Positions 26,353-37,991 of a stretch of 64,000 nucleotides of DNA are shown here, in pieces. Each line of letters opens with the position of its first letter. The first letter of the stretch is position 1. Location: the NCBI RefSeq assembly GCF_004328645.1, contig NZ_CP031395.1:2939501-3003500 (forward strand), in the 5' to 3' direction. This DNA is from Hylemonella gracilis (lineage in GTDB: Bacteria; Pseudomonadota; Gammaproteobacteria; Burkholderiales; Burkholderiaceae_C). The notes beneath the pieces are model-generated. The model saw only the letters and a program-made list of their open reading frames with translations, made no database searches and was not told the DNA's origin. The translations under genes and the position numbers were made by a program.

Positions 26353-28224
26353 TCATTCCACCTCCACCCGGTTGCGCCCGGCTTCCTTGGCGCGATAAAG
26401 CGCCGCATCCGCGCGCGAGAGGGCGGCGTCCGCCGCGCCATCGTCCGGACTGAGAATGGCGACGCCCACGCTGACCGTCGCGTGGATCTGCCGTGCACCC
26501 CAGGCCAGCGGGCGCGCGGAGACGGCATCGCACAGGCGCTGCGCCCAGATGCGCGCATCTTCCATGCCACTGCCTGGCAGGATGACCGCGAATTCCTCGC
26601 CACCGAGGCGCCCCGCAGTGTCGGTGCCACGCAGCTCGTCGCGCAGCAGATCGGCGAAATGGCGCAGCAGGCTGTCGCCTGCCGCGTGGCCGTACTGGTC
26701 ATTCACGCGCTTGAAGTGGTCCAGGTCCAGCATCAGCACGCAAGCGCGCAAGGTATTGCGGCGGCGCACGCGTTCCAGCTCGCTTTCCAGGTTTTGCATG
26801 AAATGGCGACGGTTGGCCAGTCCGGTCAAGGCATCGGTGCTGGCCTGCTCGCGCAACTCGGCCTCCAATTGCTTGCGCTCGGTGATGTCGATGCGGCTGC
26901 CGACCAAGTGGCCACTGCGGGTACGGTGCTCGCTGTACTGCACCCAGCGTCCATCGCGCAGCGCCTGCTCGTAAGGCAAGCCGCTCGCGGAGCGACGCGC
27001 CTGCATGCGCTCGGCCAGCCAGGCCTCTTCGTGGCCCTGCGCCTCGGGGAACAAGCCGCTGGCCAGCGCCGCGCGCATCAGGTCCTCGAACTGGATGCCC
27101 GGGTGGTCCAGCAGGTGGCGGATTTCCTTGTAGAGATCCTGCATGGCCTGGTTGCTCATGACCAGCCGGTCCTGCGCGTCGTAGATGACGATGCCGACCG
27201 AAATGCTTTCCAGCGCGTCGCGCAGCAGGGCCGAGGCCTCGTCAGCCTGCCGCCGCGCCGCGATGCGTTGCCCCTGGATGGCACGCATGCGCAGCAGCAG
27301 GAAGCTGAAGAGCGCGGCCAGCAGCACCACGGCGATGGCGATGAAAAGGAGTTCCCCCCGCCAGCCCTCCAGGGCGTCGCGCTCGGACATGCCCACGACG
27401 GCATAAAAGGGATGTTCCTCCAGCTTGCGGAAGGCATAGAGCCGAGGCAGGCCATCGAGGGTCGGCGTGTAGCGCTCGCGCCCTCCCATTTCGCCCGCGC
27501 TGACCCGGCGCTGCACGGTCTCGCCCGCTGACAAACCGAAGCTGTAACCCGGATCCAGCGGGTGCTGCAGCAGGGGCTTGTGCGTGCGGCTGCCGAACAC
27601 CGCCAGCAGGCTGTCCGGCGGCAGGTCCATGTCCAGGAACCAACGCCGGAAATGGGCGAGGTTCAAGGTCGCGTTGACCATGCCGAGCAGATGCCCCGAG
27701 CCGTCACGCACCGGTGCGTAGACATCGACGGCCAGTCGGTCCGCGGACACACTCGCCATGTCCAGCGCATCGGCATAGAGGATGGTGGTCTTGGTGTTCT
27801 GGCGCAAGACCCGCAGTGCCGTCTGAGCCCCGGGCTCCGGCGAGGCGGCGACACCTTGCGGGGGGGCCGTGCCGTACAGCAGGCGCCCCGTGCGGTCCCA
27901 GACGAAGAACTGCCCCAGTTCGGGAAAGCTTTCCTGGTAGGAGCGCAGCAGGCCCAAGACCTCTGCGTTGTGACTGCTCCTCACCTCCCGGCTCAGCGCC
28001 GCGCGCGGCAGGCGCTGCGCGATCTGGTGCAGGCTGCTTTCGACGCGACGCAAGCCACCGGACAGTTGAGCGTCCAGCGTCTGCACCAGATGGTCCGCAT
28101 GGTCACTCGCGCGCGCCAGCGCCAGGTCATGCCCGCGCTTGAGCTGCCAGGCCAGGATGAGTACCAAGCCGGCATACCCCAGGGCCAACCAGAACAGGGG
28201 AACGCGGAGCTGGCGCATGGGCAT
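26353..28224 (-). CDS. Membrane diguanylate cyclase with sensor region, PAS and GGDEF domains
   Basis: Predicted c-di-GMP synthase of 623 residues. A membrane helix at about 8-27 and another near 280-305 flank a periplasmic sensor domain of the Cache type. A PAS-like domain follows (DALESISVGIVIYDAQDRLVMSNQAM), ending in the linker DITERKQLEAELREQASTD. The GGDEF domain has DALTGLANRRHF, DLDHFKRVND and the active-site loop GRLGGEEFAVILPG, so it is likely active. GGGAA lies seven bases before the ATG at 28224. It starts 26 bases after the purL stop on the same strand and may be read from the purL message. Confidence 0.9.
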   Translation of the reverse strand: MPMRQLRVPLFWLALGYAGLVLILAWQLKRGHDLALARASDHADHLVQTLDAQLSGGLRRVESSLHQIAQRLPRAALSREVRSSHNAEVLGLLRSYQESFPELGQFFVWDRTGRLLYGTAPPQGVAASPEPGAQTALRVLRQNTKTTILYADALDMASVSADRLAVDVYAPVRDGSGHLLGMVNATLNLAHFRRWFLDMDLPPDSLLAVFGSRTHKPLLQHPLDPGYSFGLSAGETVQRRVSAGEMGGRERYTPTLDGLPRLYAFRKLEEHPFYAVVGMSERDALEGWRGELLFIAIAVVLLAALFSFLLLRMRAIQGQRIAARRQADEASALLRDALESISVGIVIYDAQDRLVMSNQAMQDLYKEIRHLLDHPGIQFEDLMRAALASGLFPEAQGHEEAWLAERMQARRSASGLPYEQALRDGRWVQYSEHRTRSGHLVGSRIDITERKQLEAELREQASTDALTGLANRRHFMQNLESELERVRRRNTLRACVLMLDLDHFKRVNDQYGHAAGDSLLRHFADLLRDELRGTDTAGRLGGEEFAVILPGSGMEDARIWAQRLCDAVSARPLAWGARQIHATVSVGVAILSPDDGAADAALSRADAALYRAKEAGRNRVEVE

Positions 28225-28250
28225 GGTCGGGTTCCCGCTCTGGGTTCTGC

Positions 28251-31200
28251 TCAGCCGACCCAGCGGCGGGCATTGCGCCACAGCCGTGCCCAGGGGCTGG
28301 GCAGGTTCGGGTCGAGCGGCGTCCAGCTGAACTGGATGTTGCGGAAGACCCGTTCGGCGTGCGGCATCATGGCCGTGAAGCGGCCATCGGCCGTGGTCAC
28401 TGCCGTCAGGCCGCCGGGGCTGCCGTTCGGGTTGGCGGGGAAGGCTTCCGTCGCACGGCCGTGGTGATCCACGAAACGCATGGCCGCGATGGCCTGTGCC
28501 GGGTTGCCGCGCCGCGTGAAGTTGGCGTGCCCCTCACCATGCGCCACCGCGATGGGCAGGCGGCTGCCGGCCATGCCGGCGAAGAAGATGCTGGGTGAGG
28601 CCAGCACCTCGACCTGCGACAGCCGCGCCTGGTAGCCATTGGGGTTGTGGGTGAAGCGCGGCCAGGCCTCGGCGCCCGGGATGATGTCCGCCAGCTCGGC
28701 CAGCATCTGGCAGCCGTTGCAGACGCCCAGGGCAAAGGTGTCGGTGCGCCCGAAGAAGGCCTGGAACTCCTGCGACAGGCGTTCGTTGAACAGAATGCTG
28801 CGCGCCCAGCCGATGCCCGCGCCCAGGGTGTCGCCATAGCTGAACCCACCGCAGGCCACGAAACCCTTGAAATCCGCCAGCCGCGCACGGCCCGACTGCA
28901 GATCGGTCATGTGGACATCGTAGGCCTCAAAGCCGGCTTCGGTGAAGCAATACGCCATCTCGACCTGCGAGTTCACGCCCTGCTCGCGCAGGATGGCCAC
29001 CTTGGGTCGGGCCTGGAGCAGCGCGGGTGCCAGGCCCTCGGCGGGGTCGAAGCTCAGGTGCACGTGCAGGCCAGGATCACCCTGGGCGGTGCCCGCGCCC
29101 GCGATGGCGTGCTCGGCATCCGCGCCGGCCGGGTTGTCGCGCAGCTGACTGATCTTCCAGCTCACGCTGTCCCAGACCTGCTGCAGATCGACCAGCTTGG
29201 CCGTGAACACGGCCTTGGCGTCGCGCCAGACCTGCAACTCGCCCACGCCCGCCGGGACCTCGCTGCCCGCCGGGCGCGTCTTGCCGATCACGTGGCTATG
29301 TCTGGACAAACCATGCTCGCGCAACACGGCTAGCACCGCATCACGCTCCGCGGTCCGGACCTGCAGCACCGCGCCCAGTTCTTCGTTGAACAGGACCTGC
29401 AGCGTGAGCTCGTCGCGCCGCGCGCCGATCTGCTGCGTCCAGTTCTTGGCGTCGCCCGAATCCATGCGGCTGTCACTGATGCCGTCGCCTTCGGTCACCA
29501 GCAGGTCCACGTTCAGCGCCACACCCACTTGGCCCGCGAAAGCCATCTCGGCCACGGCGGCCAGCAGGCCGCCGTCGCTGCGGTCGTGGTAGGCCAAGAT
29601 GCGGCCCTGCGCGCGCAGCGCGTTCACCGCATTGACAAGGTTCACCAGGTCCTGCGGATCGTCCAGGTCGGGCACTTCATGGCCCGTCTGCCCCAGCACC
29701 TGGGACAGGATGCTGCCGCCCATGCGCCTGCGGCCACGCCCCAGGTCGATCAGCAGCAGGGTCGTGTCGCCCTCGCGCACCAGCTGCGGCGTGAAGGTGC
29801 CGCGCACGTCGGGCAAGGTGGCAAAGGCCGAGACGATGAGGGACACGGGCGAGGTGACTTTCTTCGCCGCGCCTGCATCGTTTTTCCCACTCCCGGAGGG
29901 GTCTGTCCACACGGTGCGCATGGACAGGCTGTCCTTGCCCACGGGGATGCTGATGCCCAGCGCCGGGCACAGTTCCATGCCCACGGCGCGCACGGTGGCG
30001 TAGAGGGCGGCGTCCTCGCCCGGCTCACCGCAGGCCGCCATCCAGTTGGCGGACAGCTTGACGCGCGGCAACTCGATGGGCGCGGCCAGCAGGTTGGTGA
30101 TGGCCTCGGCCACGGCCATGCGACCCGAGGCGGGCGCATCCAGCGCGGCCAGCGGCGTGCGCTCGCCCATACTCATGGCCTCGCCCGCAAAGCCGGCGTA
30201 GTCGGCCAGCGTGACCGCGCAATCCGCCACGGGGATTTGCCAGGGGCCGACCATCTGGTCGCGGTGCGTGAGGCCCCCCACGGTGCGGTCGCCGATGGTG
30301 ATGAGGAAGCGCTTGGAGGCGACGGTCGGGTGCGCCAGCACGTCGATGACAGCCTGCTGCAGCGTGACACCGCTCAAGTCCAGCGGCTTGAAACGGCGCG
30401 CGATGGTCCTGACGTCACGGTGCATCTTGGGCGGCTTGCCCAGCAGCACGTCCATGGGCATCTGGACAGGCGATTCATTCCCCTCGTCAGCCAGCACCAG
30501 GTCGCGCACCTCGGTCGCCACGCCCACCACCGCGTACGGGCAGCGCTCGCGTTCACAGAAGGCTTTGAACTGTGGCAGCGATTCGGGCGCAATGGCCAGC
30601 ACATACCGTTCCTGGCTCTCATTGCACCAGATTTCCTTGGGCGCCAGACCCGATTCTTCGAGCGGGACGGCGCGCAGGTCGAAGCGTGCGCCACGGCCCG
30701 CGTCGTTGGTGATTTCGGGAAAGGCGTTGGACAGACCGCCTGCACCGACGTCGTGGATCGCGAGGATGGGATTCTTGTCGCCTTGCGACCAGCAGTGGTT
30801 GATGACCTCCTGCGCGCGGCGCTCGATCTCGGGGTTACCCCGCTGCACAGAATCAAAGTCCAGTTCGGCCGCGTTCGCGCCCGTGGCCATGGAGCTGGCC
30901 GCGCCACCGCCCATGCCGATGCGCATGCCGGGGCCACCCAGCTGGATCAGCAGCGTGCCGGCGGGAAACAGAATCTTCTTTGTCTGCGTCGCGTCGATCG
31001 CGCCCACCCCACCCGCGATCATGATGGGCTTGTGGTAGCCGCGCTGCACCGTGTCGACGTCACTCGCAACCGTCTGCTCGTACTCGCGGAAATAACCCGC
31101 GAGATTGGGGCGACCAAACTCGTTGTTGAAAGCGGCACCACCCAGCGGGCCGTCGATCATGATCTGCAGCGGGCTGGCGATGTGCTCGGGCTTGCCGCCC

Positions 31201-32321
31201 GCCTGATCGGACCAGCCACCCCAGAGCTTGGACACCGTGAAACCCGTCAGGCCGGCCTTGGGGCGTGAACCGCGCCCGGTCGCGCCCTCGTCGCGAATCT
31301 CACCGCCTGCGCCGGTGGACGCGCCGGGAAAAGGCGAAATCGCCGTCGGGTGGTTATGTGTCTCCACCTTCATCAACACATGGCTCAGGGCCGAAGACTT
31401 CTCGTAGACCGGCGCGCGCAGTGTGCCTTCCCCATCCTCGTCACCGGCCGCGTCAAAACGCGCCACGAAACGCTCGACGGGCATGCCTTCCATGACGGAG
31501 GCATTGTCCGAATAAGCCACCACCGTGTGCTGCGGACTGGTCTGGTGGGTGTGGCGGATCATGCCGAACAGGCTCTTGGTCTGTTTTTCACCGTCGATCG
31601 TGAAATCGGCGTTGAAGATCTTGTGGCGGCAGTGTTCGCTGTTGGCCTGCGCGAACATCATCAGCTCCACGTCGGTGGGGTTGCGTTGCAAGCCCTTGAA
31701 CGCGGCTTCCAGGTAGTCGATCTCATCGTCCGCCAGGGCCAGGCCCCAGTCGGCATTGGCCTGCCGCAGCGCGGCCTTGCCACCGCCCAACACGTCCACA
31801 TGGTCCATGGGCACGGCCTGCAGGGCCGTGAACAGGGCCTGGGCTTCGTCGCGGCTGGCCAGCGCGCTCTCGGTCATGCGGTCATGCAGCAGGGCCGCGA
31901 CGCGGCCCAGTTGCTCGGCGCTCAGCGCGGCGGCCTGACCCAGCAGGCCCGACTTCAGCAGCAGGCGGTATTCGACGACACGCTCCACGCGATGCAGGGC
32001 GCCGCCGCTGTCACCCAGGCCGCAATTGCGCGCGATGTCGGTCGCCTTGGACGCCCAGGGCGAGACGGTGCCCAGGCGTGGCGCGACCACCACCAGCATT
32101 CCGTCCCCCGTGCCTGTGTGAGGTTCACCGTAGTCGAGCAGCGCGGCCCAGCGCTGCCGTTCGGCCGGCGCGAGCGGGGTTTCGGTCGCCACGAGGTGCA
32201 CATAACGGGCCACGACGCCGCTGATCTTGTCGTGGATGGCCTGCAACCGGGGCAGCAGCTGCCGGGCACGGTAGGGGCTGAGGGCGCTGCCGCCTTCAAA
32301 GGAAGTGATGTGGAGAGTCAC
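28251..32321 (-). CDS. purL: Phosphoribosylformylglycinamidine synthase PurL
   Basis: Large single-chain FGAM synthase of purine synthesis, 1356 residues, the proteobacterial form. The C-terminal glutamine amidotransferase domain has [10 protein letters not shown] with the catalytic Cys and ends [11 protein letters not shown]. The synthase part shows [37 protein letters not shown] and the duplicated ATP-binding regions. The start is the GTG at 32321, giving [11 protein letters not shown]; upstream readthrough to 32450 is not family-like. Divergent from map. Confidence 0.95.
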   Translation of the reverse strand: MTLHITSFEGGSALSPYRARQLLPRLQAIHDKISGVVARYVHLVATETPLAPAERQRWAALLDYGEPHTGTGDGMLVVVAPRLGTVSPWASKATDIARNCGLGDSGGALHRVERVVEYRLLLKSGLLGQAAALSAEQLGRVAALLHDRMTESALASRDEAQALFTALQAVPMDHVDVLGGGKAALRQANADWGLALADDEIDYLEAAFKGLQRNPTDVELMMFAQANSEHCRHKIFNADFTIDGEKQTKSLFGMIRHTHQTSPQHTVVAYSDNASVMEGMPVERFVARFDAAGDEDGEGTLRAPVYEKSSALSHVLMKVETHNHPTAISPFPGASTGAGGEIRDEGATGRGSRPKAGLTGFTVSKLWGGWSDQAGGKPEHIASPLQIMIDGPLGGAAFNNEFGRPNLAGYFREYEQTVASDVDTVQRGYHKPIMIAGGVGAIDATQTKKILFPAGTLLIQLGGPGMRIGMGGGAASSMATGANAAELDFDSVQRGNPEIERRAQEVINHCWSQGDKNPILAIHDVGAGGLSNAFPEITNDAGRGARFDLRAVPLEESGLAPKEIWCNESQERYVLAIAPESLPQFKAFCERERCPYAVVGVATEVRDLVLADEGNESPVQMPMDVLLGKPPKMHRDVRTIARRFKPLDLSGVTLQQAVIDVLAHPTVASKRFLITIGDRTVGGLTHRDQMVGPWQIPVADCAVTLADYAGFAGEAMSMGERTPLAALDAPASGRMAVAEAITNLLAAPIELPRVKLSANWMAACGEPGEDAALYATVRAVGMELCPALGISIPVGKDSLSMRTVWTDPSGSGKNDAGAAKKVTSPVSLIVSAFATLPDVRGTFTPQLVREGDTTLLLIDLGRGRRRMGGSILSQVLGQTGHEVPDLDDPQDLVNLVNAVNALRAQGRILAYHDRSDGGLLAAVAEMAFAGQVGVALNVDLLVTEGDGISDSRMDSGDAKNWTQQIGARRDELTLQVLFNEELGAVLQVRTAERDAVLAVLREHGLSRHSHVIGKTRPAGSEVPAGVGELQVWRDAKAVFTAKLVDLQQVWDSVSWKISQLRDNPAGADAEHAIAGAGTAQGDPGLHVHLSFDPAEGLAPALLQARPKVAILREQGVNSQVEMAYCFTEAGFEAYDVHMTDLQSGRARLADFKGFVACGGFSYGDTLGAGIGWARSILFNERLSQEFQAFFGRTDTFALGVCNGCQMLAELADIIPGAEAWPRFTHNPNGYQARLSQVEVLASPSIFFAGMAGSRLPIAVAHGEGHANFTRRGNPAQAIAAMRFVDHHGRATEAFPANPNGSPGGLTAVTTADGRFTAMMPHAERVFRNIQFSWTPLDPNLPSPWARLWRNARRWVG

Positions 32322-32479
32322 AGTGGTGGCCTGTGGAGAGGAGAGTGCGAGCCGCCGCCACCAGCGTCTGGTGGCACTCAAGCCGGGAGGAAAGCCCGCG
32401 ATTTTACCCTCCCGCCCTTGCGCCAGCCCACTGCCCGCCCGCCATGCCATGTCCGCGACGAAAGAGGATAATTCACCCC

Positions 32480-33325
32480 ATGAGCATCACCTACAAAGAC
32501 GAGGCAGGCATCGCCGGGATGCGTGAGGCCTGTCGCCTGGCCTCCGAAGTGTTGGACTACATCACCCCGCACATCCAGCCTGGCATCACCACCAAGGAAG
32601 TTGACCGCCTGGCGCTGGAATGCATGCAGGCCCAGGGCACGGTCTCCGCCACCATCGGTTACCAGCCGCCGGGCTACCCGCCCTATCCGGCACACCTGTG
32701 CACCTCGGTCAACCACGTGGTCTGCCACGGAATCCCGAATGACAAGCCGCTCAAGAAGGGCGACATCATGAACGTGGACGTGACTGTGATCACCAAGGAC
32801 GGCTGGTACGGTGACAACAGCCGTATGTACCTGATCGGCGAGGTGTCCATCGCCGCCAAGCGCCTGTGCGCGTTGACCTACGACGCCATGTGGATGGGCA
32901 TCGAACAGGTGAAGCCCGGCGCGCGCCTGGGCGACGTGGGCGCGGCCATCCAGAAATTCGCCGAAGGCCATGGTTTTTCCATCGTGCGCGAGTACTGCGG
33001 CCACGGCATCGGCCAAGTCTTCCACGAAGACCCGCAGGTGCTGCACTACGGCCGCCCCGGCACGGGCGAAGAACTCAAGCCCGGCATGACCTTCACCATC
33101 GAACCCATGATCAACGCGGGCCGCCGCGAAGTGAAGGAACTCAACGACGGCTGGACCATCGTCACCAAGGACCACTCGCTGTCCGCGCAGTGGGAACACA
33201 CGATCCTGGTCACGCCCACGGGTTACGAGGTGCTCACGCTCTCGGCTGGCAGCCCGCCGCCGCCGGCCTTCGTGAAGAACTTCGCGCAGCCCCGGTTGGA
33301 TGCGGCGGCCTCCGTGGCAGCCTGA
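32480..33325 (+). CDS. map: Methionine aminopeptidase, type I
   Basis: Removes the initiator methionine from new proteins, 281 residues. Metal ligands appear in [43 protein letters not shown] and [11 protein letters not shown]. The start ATG at 32480 gives [22 protein letters not shown] lies upstream. A tail of about 25 residues after YEVLTLS ([24 protein letters not shown]) exceeds the usual C-terminus. It is followed after 56 bases by glnD. Confidence 0.95.
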   Translation: MSITYKDEAGIAGMREACRLASEVLDYITPHIQPGITTKEVDRLALECMQAQGTVSATIGYQPPGYPPYPAHLCTSVNHVVCHGIPNDKPLKKGDIMNVDVTVITKDGWYGDNSRMYLIGEVSIAAKRLCALTYDAMWMGIEQVKPGARLGDVGAAIQKFAEGHGFSIVREYCGHGIGQVFHEDPQVLHYGRPGTGEELKPGMTFTIEPMINAGRREVKELNDGWTIVTKDHSLSAQWEHTILVTPTGYEVLTLSAGSPPPPAFVKNFAQPRLDAAASVAA

Positions 33326-33381
33326 GCCATCCTCTGCGATCTTCCCGCGCCCGCGCGCTGCCTTCTTTCGGACTTGTCGCC

Positions 33382-36018
33382 ATGAAAGCGACCACGCCTC
33401 AAGCATTGCGCCAACAACACCAAGCCCGCAAGGCCGAGGTGCTGGCCGCCATCGGCGAAGGCGGCACCTCCACGCGCGGCGTGCATGGCGTGCTGCGCCG
33501 CCTGGCACGGCTGGCCGACGACACGCTGCAGACGCTGTGGCAGCAGGCCGGTTTCGGCCCGCGCCCCACCCTGGTCGCCGTGGGCGGCTTCGGCCGTGGC
33601 GAGCTCTACCCCGCCTCCGACATCGACGTGCTGCTGCTGCTGCCCACGGGCTGGATGGTCGACGGCCCGGATGCCGATGAAACACTGCGCCAGCGCATCG
33701 AGACCTTCATCAGCGGCTGCTGGGACGCGGGCCTGGAAATCGGCTCCTCGGTGCGCACCATCGACGAATGCCTGGCCGAGGCCGAGAAAGACGTGACGGT
33801 GCAGACCGCGCTGCTCGAATCCCGCGCCATCTGCGGCAATGCCACGCTCTACCGCAACTTCCAGCGCCGCTTCAAGGCCGCGCTGGACCCGCAGGCCTTT
33901 TTCGTCGCCAAGACACTGGAGCTGGAGCAGCGCCACAACAAGTTCGAGGACACGCCCTACGCGCTGGAGCCCAACTGCAAGGAAAGCCCCGGCGGCCTGC
34001 GCGACCTGCAGACCATCCTCTGGGTCGCGCGCGCGGCGGGTTACGGCAAGAGCTGGGACGAACTGGCGCGCAAGGGCCTGGCGACGCCCTTCGAGGTCCG
34101 CCAGATCAAGCGCAACGAGGCCATGCTGGCGCTGATCCGCCTGCGCCTGCACCTGACGGCGGGGCGGCGCGAGGACCGGCTGGTCTTCGACCTGCAGACG
34201 GCCGTGGCGGCGCGTTTCGGCTACGGTTCAGATTCCTCCGAGGTCAAGACCAAGGTACGCGCCAGCGAGGCGCTGATGCGCCACTACTACTGGGCCGCCA
34301 AGGCCGTGACGCAGCTGCGGCAGATCCTATTGCTCAACATCGAGGCGCAACTCAACCCCAAGACGCAGGCGCCCGTGCCCATCAACGCCCGCTTCCTGGA
34401 CCGCGGCGGCCTGATCGAGGTGGCGGATGACCGGCTCTACCAGCAACAGCCGCATGCCATCCTGGAAACCTTCCTCGTCTATCAGACCACCCAGGGCATC
34501 AAGGGGCTGTCGGCGCGCACGCTGCGCGCGCTCTACAACGCGCGCAACCTGATGACGGCGAAGTTCCGCCAGGACCCGGTCAATCGAGCAACCTTCCTGC
34601 GCATCCTCCAGCAGCCACAGGGCATCACGCACGCGATGCGGCTGATGAACCAGACCTCGGTGCTGGGCCGTTACCTCTGGCCCTTTCGCCGCATCGTCGG
34701 CCAGATGCAGCACGACCTGTTCCACGTCTACACGGTCGACCAGCACATCCTGATGGTGCTGCGCAACATGCGCCGCTTCTTCATGGCCGAGCACGCGCAC
34801 GAGTACCCCTTCTGCTCCCAGCTCGCCGCCGCCTGGGACCAGCCCTGGATCCTCTACGCCGCGGCCCTCTTCCATGACATCGCCAAGGGCCGGGGCGGCG
34901 ACCATTCCGACCTGGGCGCCGATGAGGTGCGCCGCTTCGCGCGCGAGCACGGCATTTCGCGCGAGGATGCGGGGCTGATCGAGTTCCTGGTGCGGGAACA
35001 CCTGTCCATGAGCCGGATTGCTCAAAAGAGCGACCTGAGCGACCCCCAGGTCATCGCGGATTTCGCGCGCCAGGTCGGCGATGAGCGCCACCTCACCGCG
35101 CTCTACCTGCTGACTGTGGCCGACATCCGCGGCACCTCGCCGAAGGTCTGGAACGCCTGGAAGGGCAAGCTGCTGGAAGACCTCTACCGCTACACCTTGC
35201 GCGTGCTGCGCAACGGAATGGATGGCCCTGCCCCCGCACCACACGCGGAAATCGAAGCCCATCGGCACGCGGCGCTCGCGCAGTTCCGCGCCGCCGAAAG
35301 CCAGGCGCCCGCCCAGGCCCATGAGGCGCTGTGGAAGACCCTGGACGTGAGCTACTTCATGCGCCACGACGCGGACGACATCGCCTGGCACACACAGCAA
35401 CTCTGGCGACACGTGGGCTCGGGCGAGACCCTGGTGCGCGCGCGGCCTTCACCGGCGGGCGAGGGGCTGCAGGTGCTGGTCTACACCCCGGACGCGCCCG
35501 ACCTGTTCGCACGCATCTGCGGCTACTTCGACCAGAGCGAGTTCAGCATCCTGGACGCGCGCATCCACACCGCGCGCAACGGCTACGCGCTCGATACCTT
35601 CCAGGTCGTCGTGCCCGGCACGCAACAGGCGCGCGACGCCGAGCCCTCGCGGACCATCCTGAGCCAGGTTGAAAACGAACTGCGCCGCACCATCACCGAG
35701 GCTGCTCCCCTGCCGGCCCCCAGCAAGGGACGGCTATCGCGGCGCGTCAAGCATTTCCCCGTCATGCCGCGGGTGAGCCTCAAGCCCGACGACAAGGCCC
35801 AGCGCTGGCTGCTCAGCATCACCGCCAGCGATCAGACAGGCCTGCTCTACAAGATCGCCCGCGTGCTGGCCCACCACCGCATCAACCTGCAACTGGCCAA
35901 GGTCAATACCTTGGGTGAGCGGGTGGACGACACTTTCCTGATCGACGGCCCCGAGCTGCAGAACAACCGCGCGCAGATCGCGATCGAAACCGAGCTGCTC
36001 GACGTTCTGGCTTCCTGA
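33382..36018 (+). CDS. glnD: [Protein-PII] uridylyltransferase / uridylyl-removing enzyme GlnD
   Basis: Nitrogen sensor of 878 residues that uridylylates PII when glutamine is low and de-uridylylates it when high. The nucleotidyltransferase motif [15 protein letters not shown] is at 68-82. The HD phosphohydrolase domain includes [12 protein letters not shown] and [17 protein letters not shown] (His-Asp at about 498-499). Two ACT domains close the protein, the first around [19 protein letters not shown] and the second around [24 protein letters not shown] at 33382. It converges with the anti-sigma gene. Confidence 0.95.
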   Translation: MKATTPQALRQQHQARKAEVLAAIGEGGTSTRGVHGVLRRLARLADDTLQTLWQQAGFGPRPTLVAVGGFGRGELYPASDIDVLLLLPTGWMVDGPDADETLRQRIETFISGCWDAGLEIGSSVRTIDECLAEAEKDVTVQTALLESRAICGNATLYRNFQRRFKAALDPQAFFVAKTLELEQRHNKFEDTPYALEPNCKESPGGLRDLQTILWVARAAGYGKSWDELARKGLATPFEVRQIKRNEAMLALIRLRLHLTAGRREDRLVFDLQTAVAARFGYGSDSSEVKTKVRASEALMRHYYWAAKAVTQLRQILLLNIEAQLNPKTQAPVPINARFLDRGGLIEVADDRLYQQQPHAILETFLVYQTTQGIKGLSARTLRALYNARNLMTAKFRQDPVNRATFLRILQQPQGITHAMRLMNQTSVLGRYLWPFRRIVGQMQHDLFHVYTVDQHILMVLRNMRRFFMAEHAHEYPFCSQLAAAWDQPWILYAAALFHDIAKGRGGDHSDLGADEVRRFAREHGISREDAGLIEFLVREHLSMSRIAQKSDLSDPQVIADFARQVGDERHLTALYLLTVADIRGTSPKVWNAWKGKLLEDLYRYTLRVLRNGMDGPAPAPHAEIEAHRHAALAQFRAAESQAPAQAHEALWKTLDVSYFMRHDADDIAWHTQQLWRHVGSGETLVRARPSPAGEGLQVLVYTPDAPDLFARICGYFDQSEFSILDARIHTARNGYALDTFQVVVPGTQQARDAEPSRTILSQVENELRRTITEAAPLPAPSKGRLSRRVKHFPVMPRVSLKPDDKAQRWLLSITASDQTGLLYKIARVLAHHRINLQLAKVNTLGERVDDTFLIDGPELQNNRAQIAIETELLDVLAS

Positions 36019-36038
36019 GGCCTCGGGCCCGCCTAACG

Positions 36039-36755
36039 CTAACGCCAGAGCTTGCCGCACAAGCCACGGTAGACAAAGGGCTGCGTCGGCGCGTTCGGAC
36101 GGGTGCCCACGGACTCCAGGGACACAGCCAATTCCACGGCGGGGAAAAACACCTGCTCGGCGGAGTCGTTCAGTTCCAGATGAGTCCACGAACCCTGAGG
36201 CACCGGCGCTATGGGCGCGACCGCGCCGTCCTTGTCGATGCGCCAGAGGAACAACGTTTGTCCTGGCGGCACGGTGACGGGCGTGACCTGCTTGATGTCG
36301 ACCACCTTGCCCCCACGCAGGCTGGAGACGATCAAGCCCGCCTGCCCCTGGACCGTGCCGAGCACACCCACATAGCTGTCGGGCAATTGCATGTCGCGCA
36401 GATTCCGGTCATGGACCTGCCACGCGACGGGCAGCACGACACCCATCGTCAAGCCCAGTGCCAGGGCACCGGCGGGCATGGGCGTCAGCAAGCGCCGCCA
36501 CCAGGGGCTCACGACCCTGGCTGGCGCGATGCTCGCCGTGGCAATCCGACGCCAGAGCCGGGCGCTGGGAACCTGGGGCGGCATGCTGAGGTACAGCGGC
36601 GCCAGCCGCTTCGTCCAGCCGTTCACGGCCGTCACCAATGCGGGTTGGCCCTGCATGACATTCTCGAAACGCCGACGCGCTGGGCCCCGCAAGGTACCCG
36701 CCACATAGGCCGCTGCCAATTGATCGATGGCCGAAGGATCACGGTACCAGTTCAT
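36039..36755 (-). CDS. Anti-sigma factor, RskA/anti-sigma-K type
   Basis: Membrane protein of 238 residues partner to the upstream ECF sigma factor. The cytosolic N-terminus (DQLAAAYVAGTLRGPARRRFENVM) is the usual anti-sigma region, followed by one membrane helix near 95-120 (AGALALGLTMGVVLPVAWQV). The periplasmic RskA domain contains YVGVLGTVQGQAGLIVSS and PVTVPPGQTLFLWRID. The ATG at 36755 overlaps the sigma stop by four bases. Release of the sigma factor by proteolysis is the family mechanism; the signal is unknown. Confidence 0.87.
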   Translation of the reverse strand: MNWYRDPSAIDQLAAAYVAGTLRGPARRRFENVMQGQPALVTAVNGWTKRLAPLYLSMPPQVPSARLWRRIATASIAPARVVSPWWRRLLTPMPAGALALGLTMGVVLPVAWQVHDRNLRDMQLPDSYVGVLGTVQGQAGLIVSSLRGGKVVDIKQVTPVTVPPGQTLFLWRIDKDGAVAPIAPVPQGSWTHLELNDSAEQVFFPAVELAVSLESVGTRPNAPTQPFVYRGLCGKLWR

Positions 36756-37321
36756 GCCAGGGCCTCCATGCAGCCCTTGAGTCGCATCAGGCTGCGCCGG
36801 GTCCACGCCTTGATGGTCCCCAAGGGACGTCGCATGCGGCTGGCGATTTCGGTGTGGGTCAGGCCTTCGTAAAAAGCCAGCAGCAACGCTCGCCTGGGCT
36901 CGGTTTCCAGAGTCTCCATGCAATGCCCCAGTCGTGCGTCATCCTCATGGTCCAGCAACTGCTCCATGGGCGAGGCACCTTCAGCCGCAACATCGTGCGT
37001 GAGCTCGGCACCACAGTCGCCTTGCCCGTGCAGTGGCTCTTCGGGTTTGCGCTTGCGCACCAGATCGATGGCCCGGTGGCGCGTGACCACGCACAGCCAA
37101 GCCAGCGTCCGGTGCTGGCCCGGCGCGCCCTCGGTGGATCGATTCCAGATCGATACAAACACGTCCTGCAGCACATCCTCGGCCATGACGCGGTCCTGCG
37201 TCACCCGCCAGGCAACCGCCATCAGTCGTCCCGCGGCGAGACGATACAGCGCTTCGAAGGCCTGGGCATCGCGCAGCGCCACCCGCGCCAACAGTCGACT
37301 TACCTCATCACGGTCATCCAT
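36752..37321 (-). CDS. ECF RNA polymerase sigma factor (SigK/RpoE-like)
   Basis: Sigma-70 family regulator of 189 residues with regions 2 and 4 only. Region 2: AFEALYRLAAGRLMAVAWRVTQDRVMAEDVLQDVFVSIW; region 4: RRALLLAFYEGLTHTEIASRMRRPLGTIKAWTRRSLMRLKGCM. The ATG at 37321 has GGAG nine bases before it; a longer reading to 37363 is less likely. Forms an overlapping pair with the anti-sigma gene and lies 81 bases downstream of the COG4315 gene, a frequent partner and probable target. Confidence 0.9.
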   Translation of the reverse strand: MDDRDEVSRLLARVALRDAQAFEALYRLAAGRLMAVAWRVTQDRVMAEDVLQDVFVSIWNRSTEGAPGQHRTLAWLCVVTRHRAIDLVRKRKPEEPLHGQGDCGAELTHDVAAEGASPMEQLLDHEDDARLGHCMETLETEPRRALLLAFYEGLTHTEIASRMRRPLGTIKAWTRRSLMRLKGCMEALA

Positions 37322-37402
37322 CCAGGGAGTCTCCAGGGTGCAGTGCGACCGAGCATACGTCACCGGCAGGCTCGGTCGCGCCCTTGGTCTTCGGGCGTTT
37401 GC

Positions 37403-37783
37403 TTACTTGGCGCCCGACTTGGGCGTGACCACATGCCACACGCCGCCCTGGCCATCGCCCTTGCGGTCTCCGGGCTGGGTATCGCCCGCGTAATAGTAGA
37501 GCGGCTTGCCCTGCACGGTCCACTGGCGTGCGCCACCGCTGGTATTGATCAGGCCAAACTCACCCTTGGCCACGGCCTCGGGCTTGGCGGTGAATGCCGG
37601 CCACACGGCGAGGCACCCGCCGCTGCAGTTGCTCTTGCCCGGTTCGTCCTTGTCGAAGGTGTAGACCGTGCGACCGCCCGCACCGGTCAGCACACCGTCG
37701 TGCATGACCAACTGCGCCTGGGCGACGCCGGCAAGAAGGAAAACGGAAATTGCGCCGATGGCTGCATGCATGCTTTTTTTCAT
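37403..37783 (-). CDS. Secreted COG4315-family protein (YxFxxD repeat)
   Basis: Protein of 126 residues with a signal peptide (1-23, ending AQA). It has the repeat-type motifs typical of COG4315: TVYTFDKDEPGKSNCSGGCLAVWPAF and PLYYYAGDTQPGDRKGDGQGGVWHVV. The two Cys of NCSGGC probably form a disulfide. The first residue after the cleavage site is Gln, not Cys, so it is soluble rather than a lipoprotein. Function is unknown, but such genes commonly accompany ECF sigma/anti-sigma pairs, as here. Confidence 0.85.
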   Translation of the reverse strand: MKKSMHAAIGAISVFLLAGVAQAQLVMHDGVLTGAGGRTVYTFDKDEPGKSNCSGGCLAVWPAFTAKPEAVAKGEFGLINTSGGARQWTVQGKPLYYYAGDTQPGDRKGDGQGGVWHVVTPKSGAK

Positions 37784-37991
37784 GATGTGAGTGTCCTGTC
37801 ATATTGGATCTTGGAGTCGCACCATTGCGCTCCATCTCTAGAACGGAACGGATGCGGATCTGGATGCAGGGAACGTGAAAAAAACCTGGCTGCGGTCGTC
37901 CAAGGACCGCTTGTGCACTTGGTCGCCGTTTTCGACTTTAAGTGGCCAGACCACTTGTGGACCGCCGGTCCTGTGAAAGAGAATCACCGGC

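Noticed and set aside
29529..31268. Open frame opposite purL
   Set aside because: Shadow of purL; no start context and no protein-like composition.
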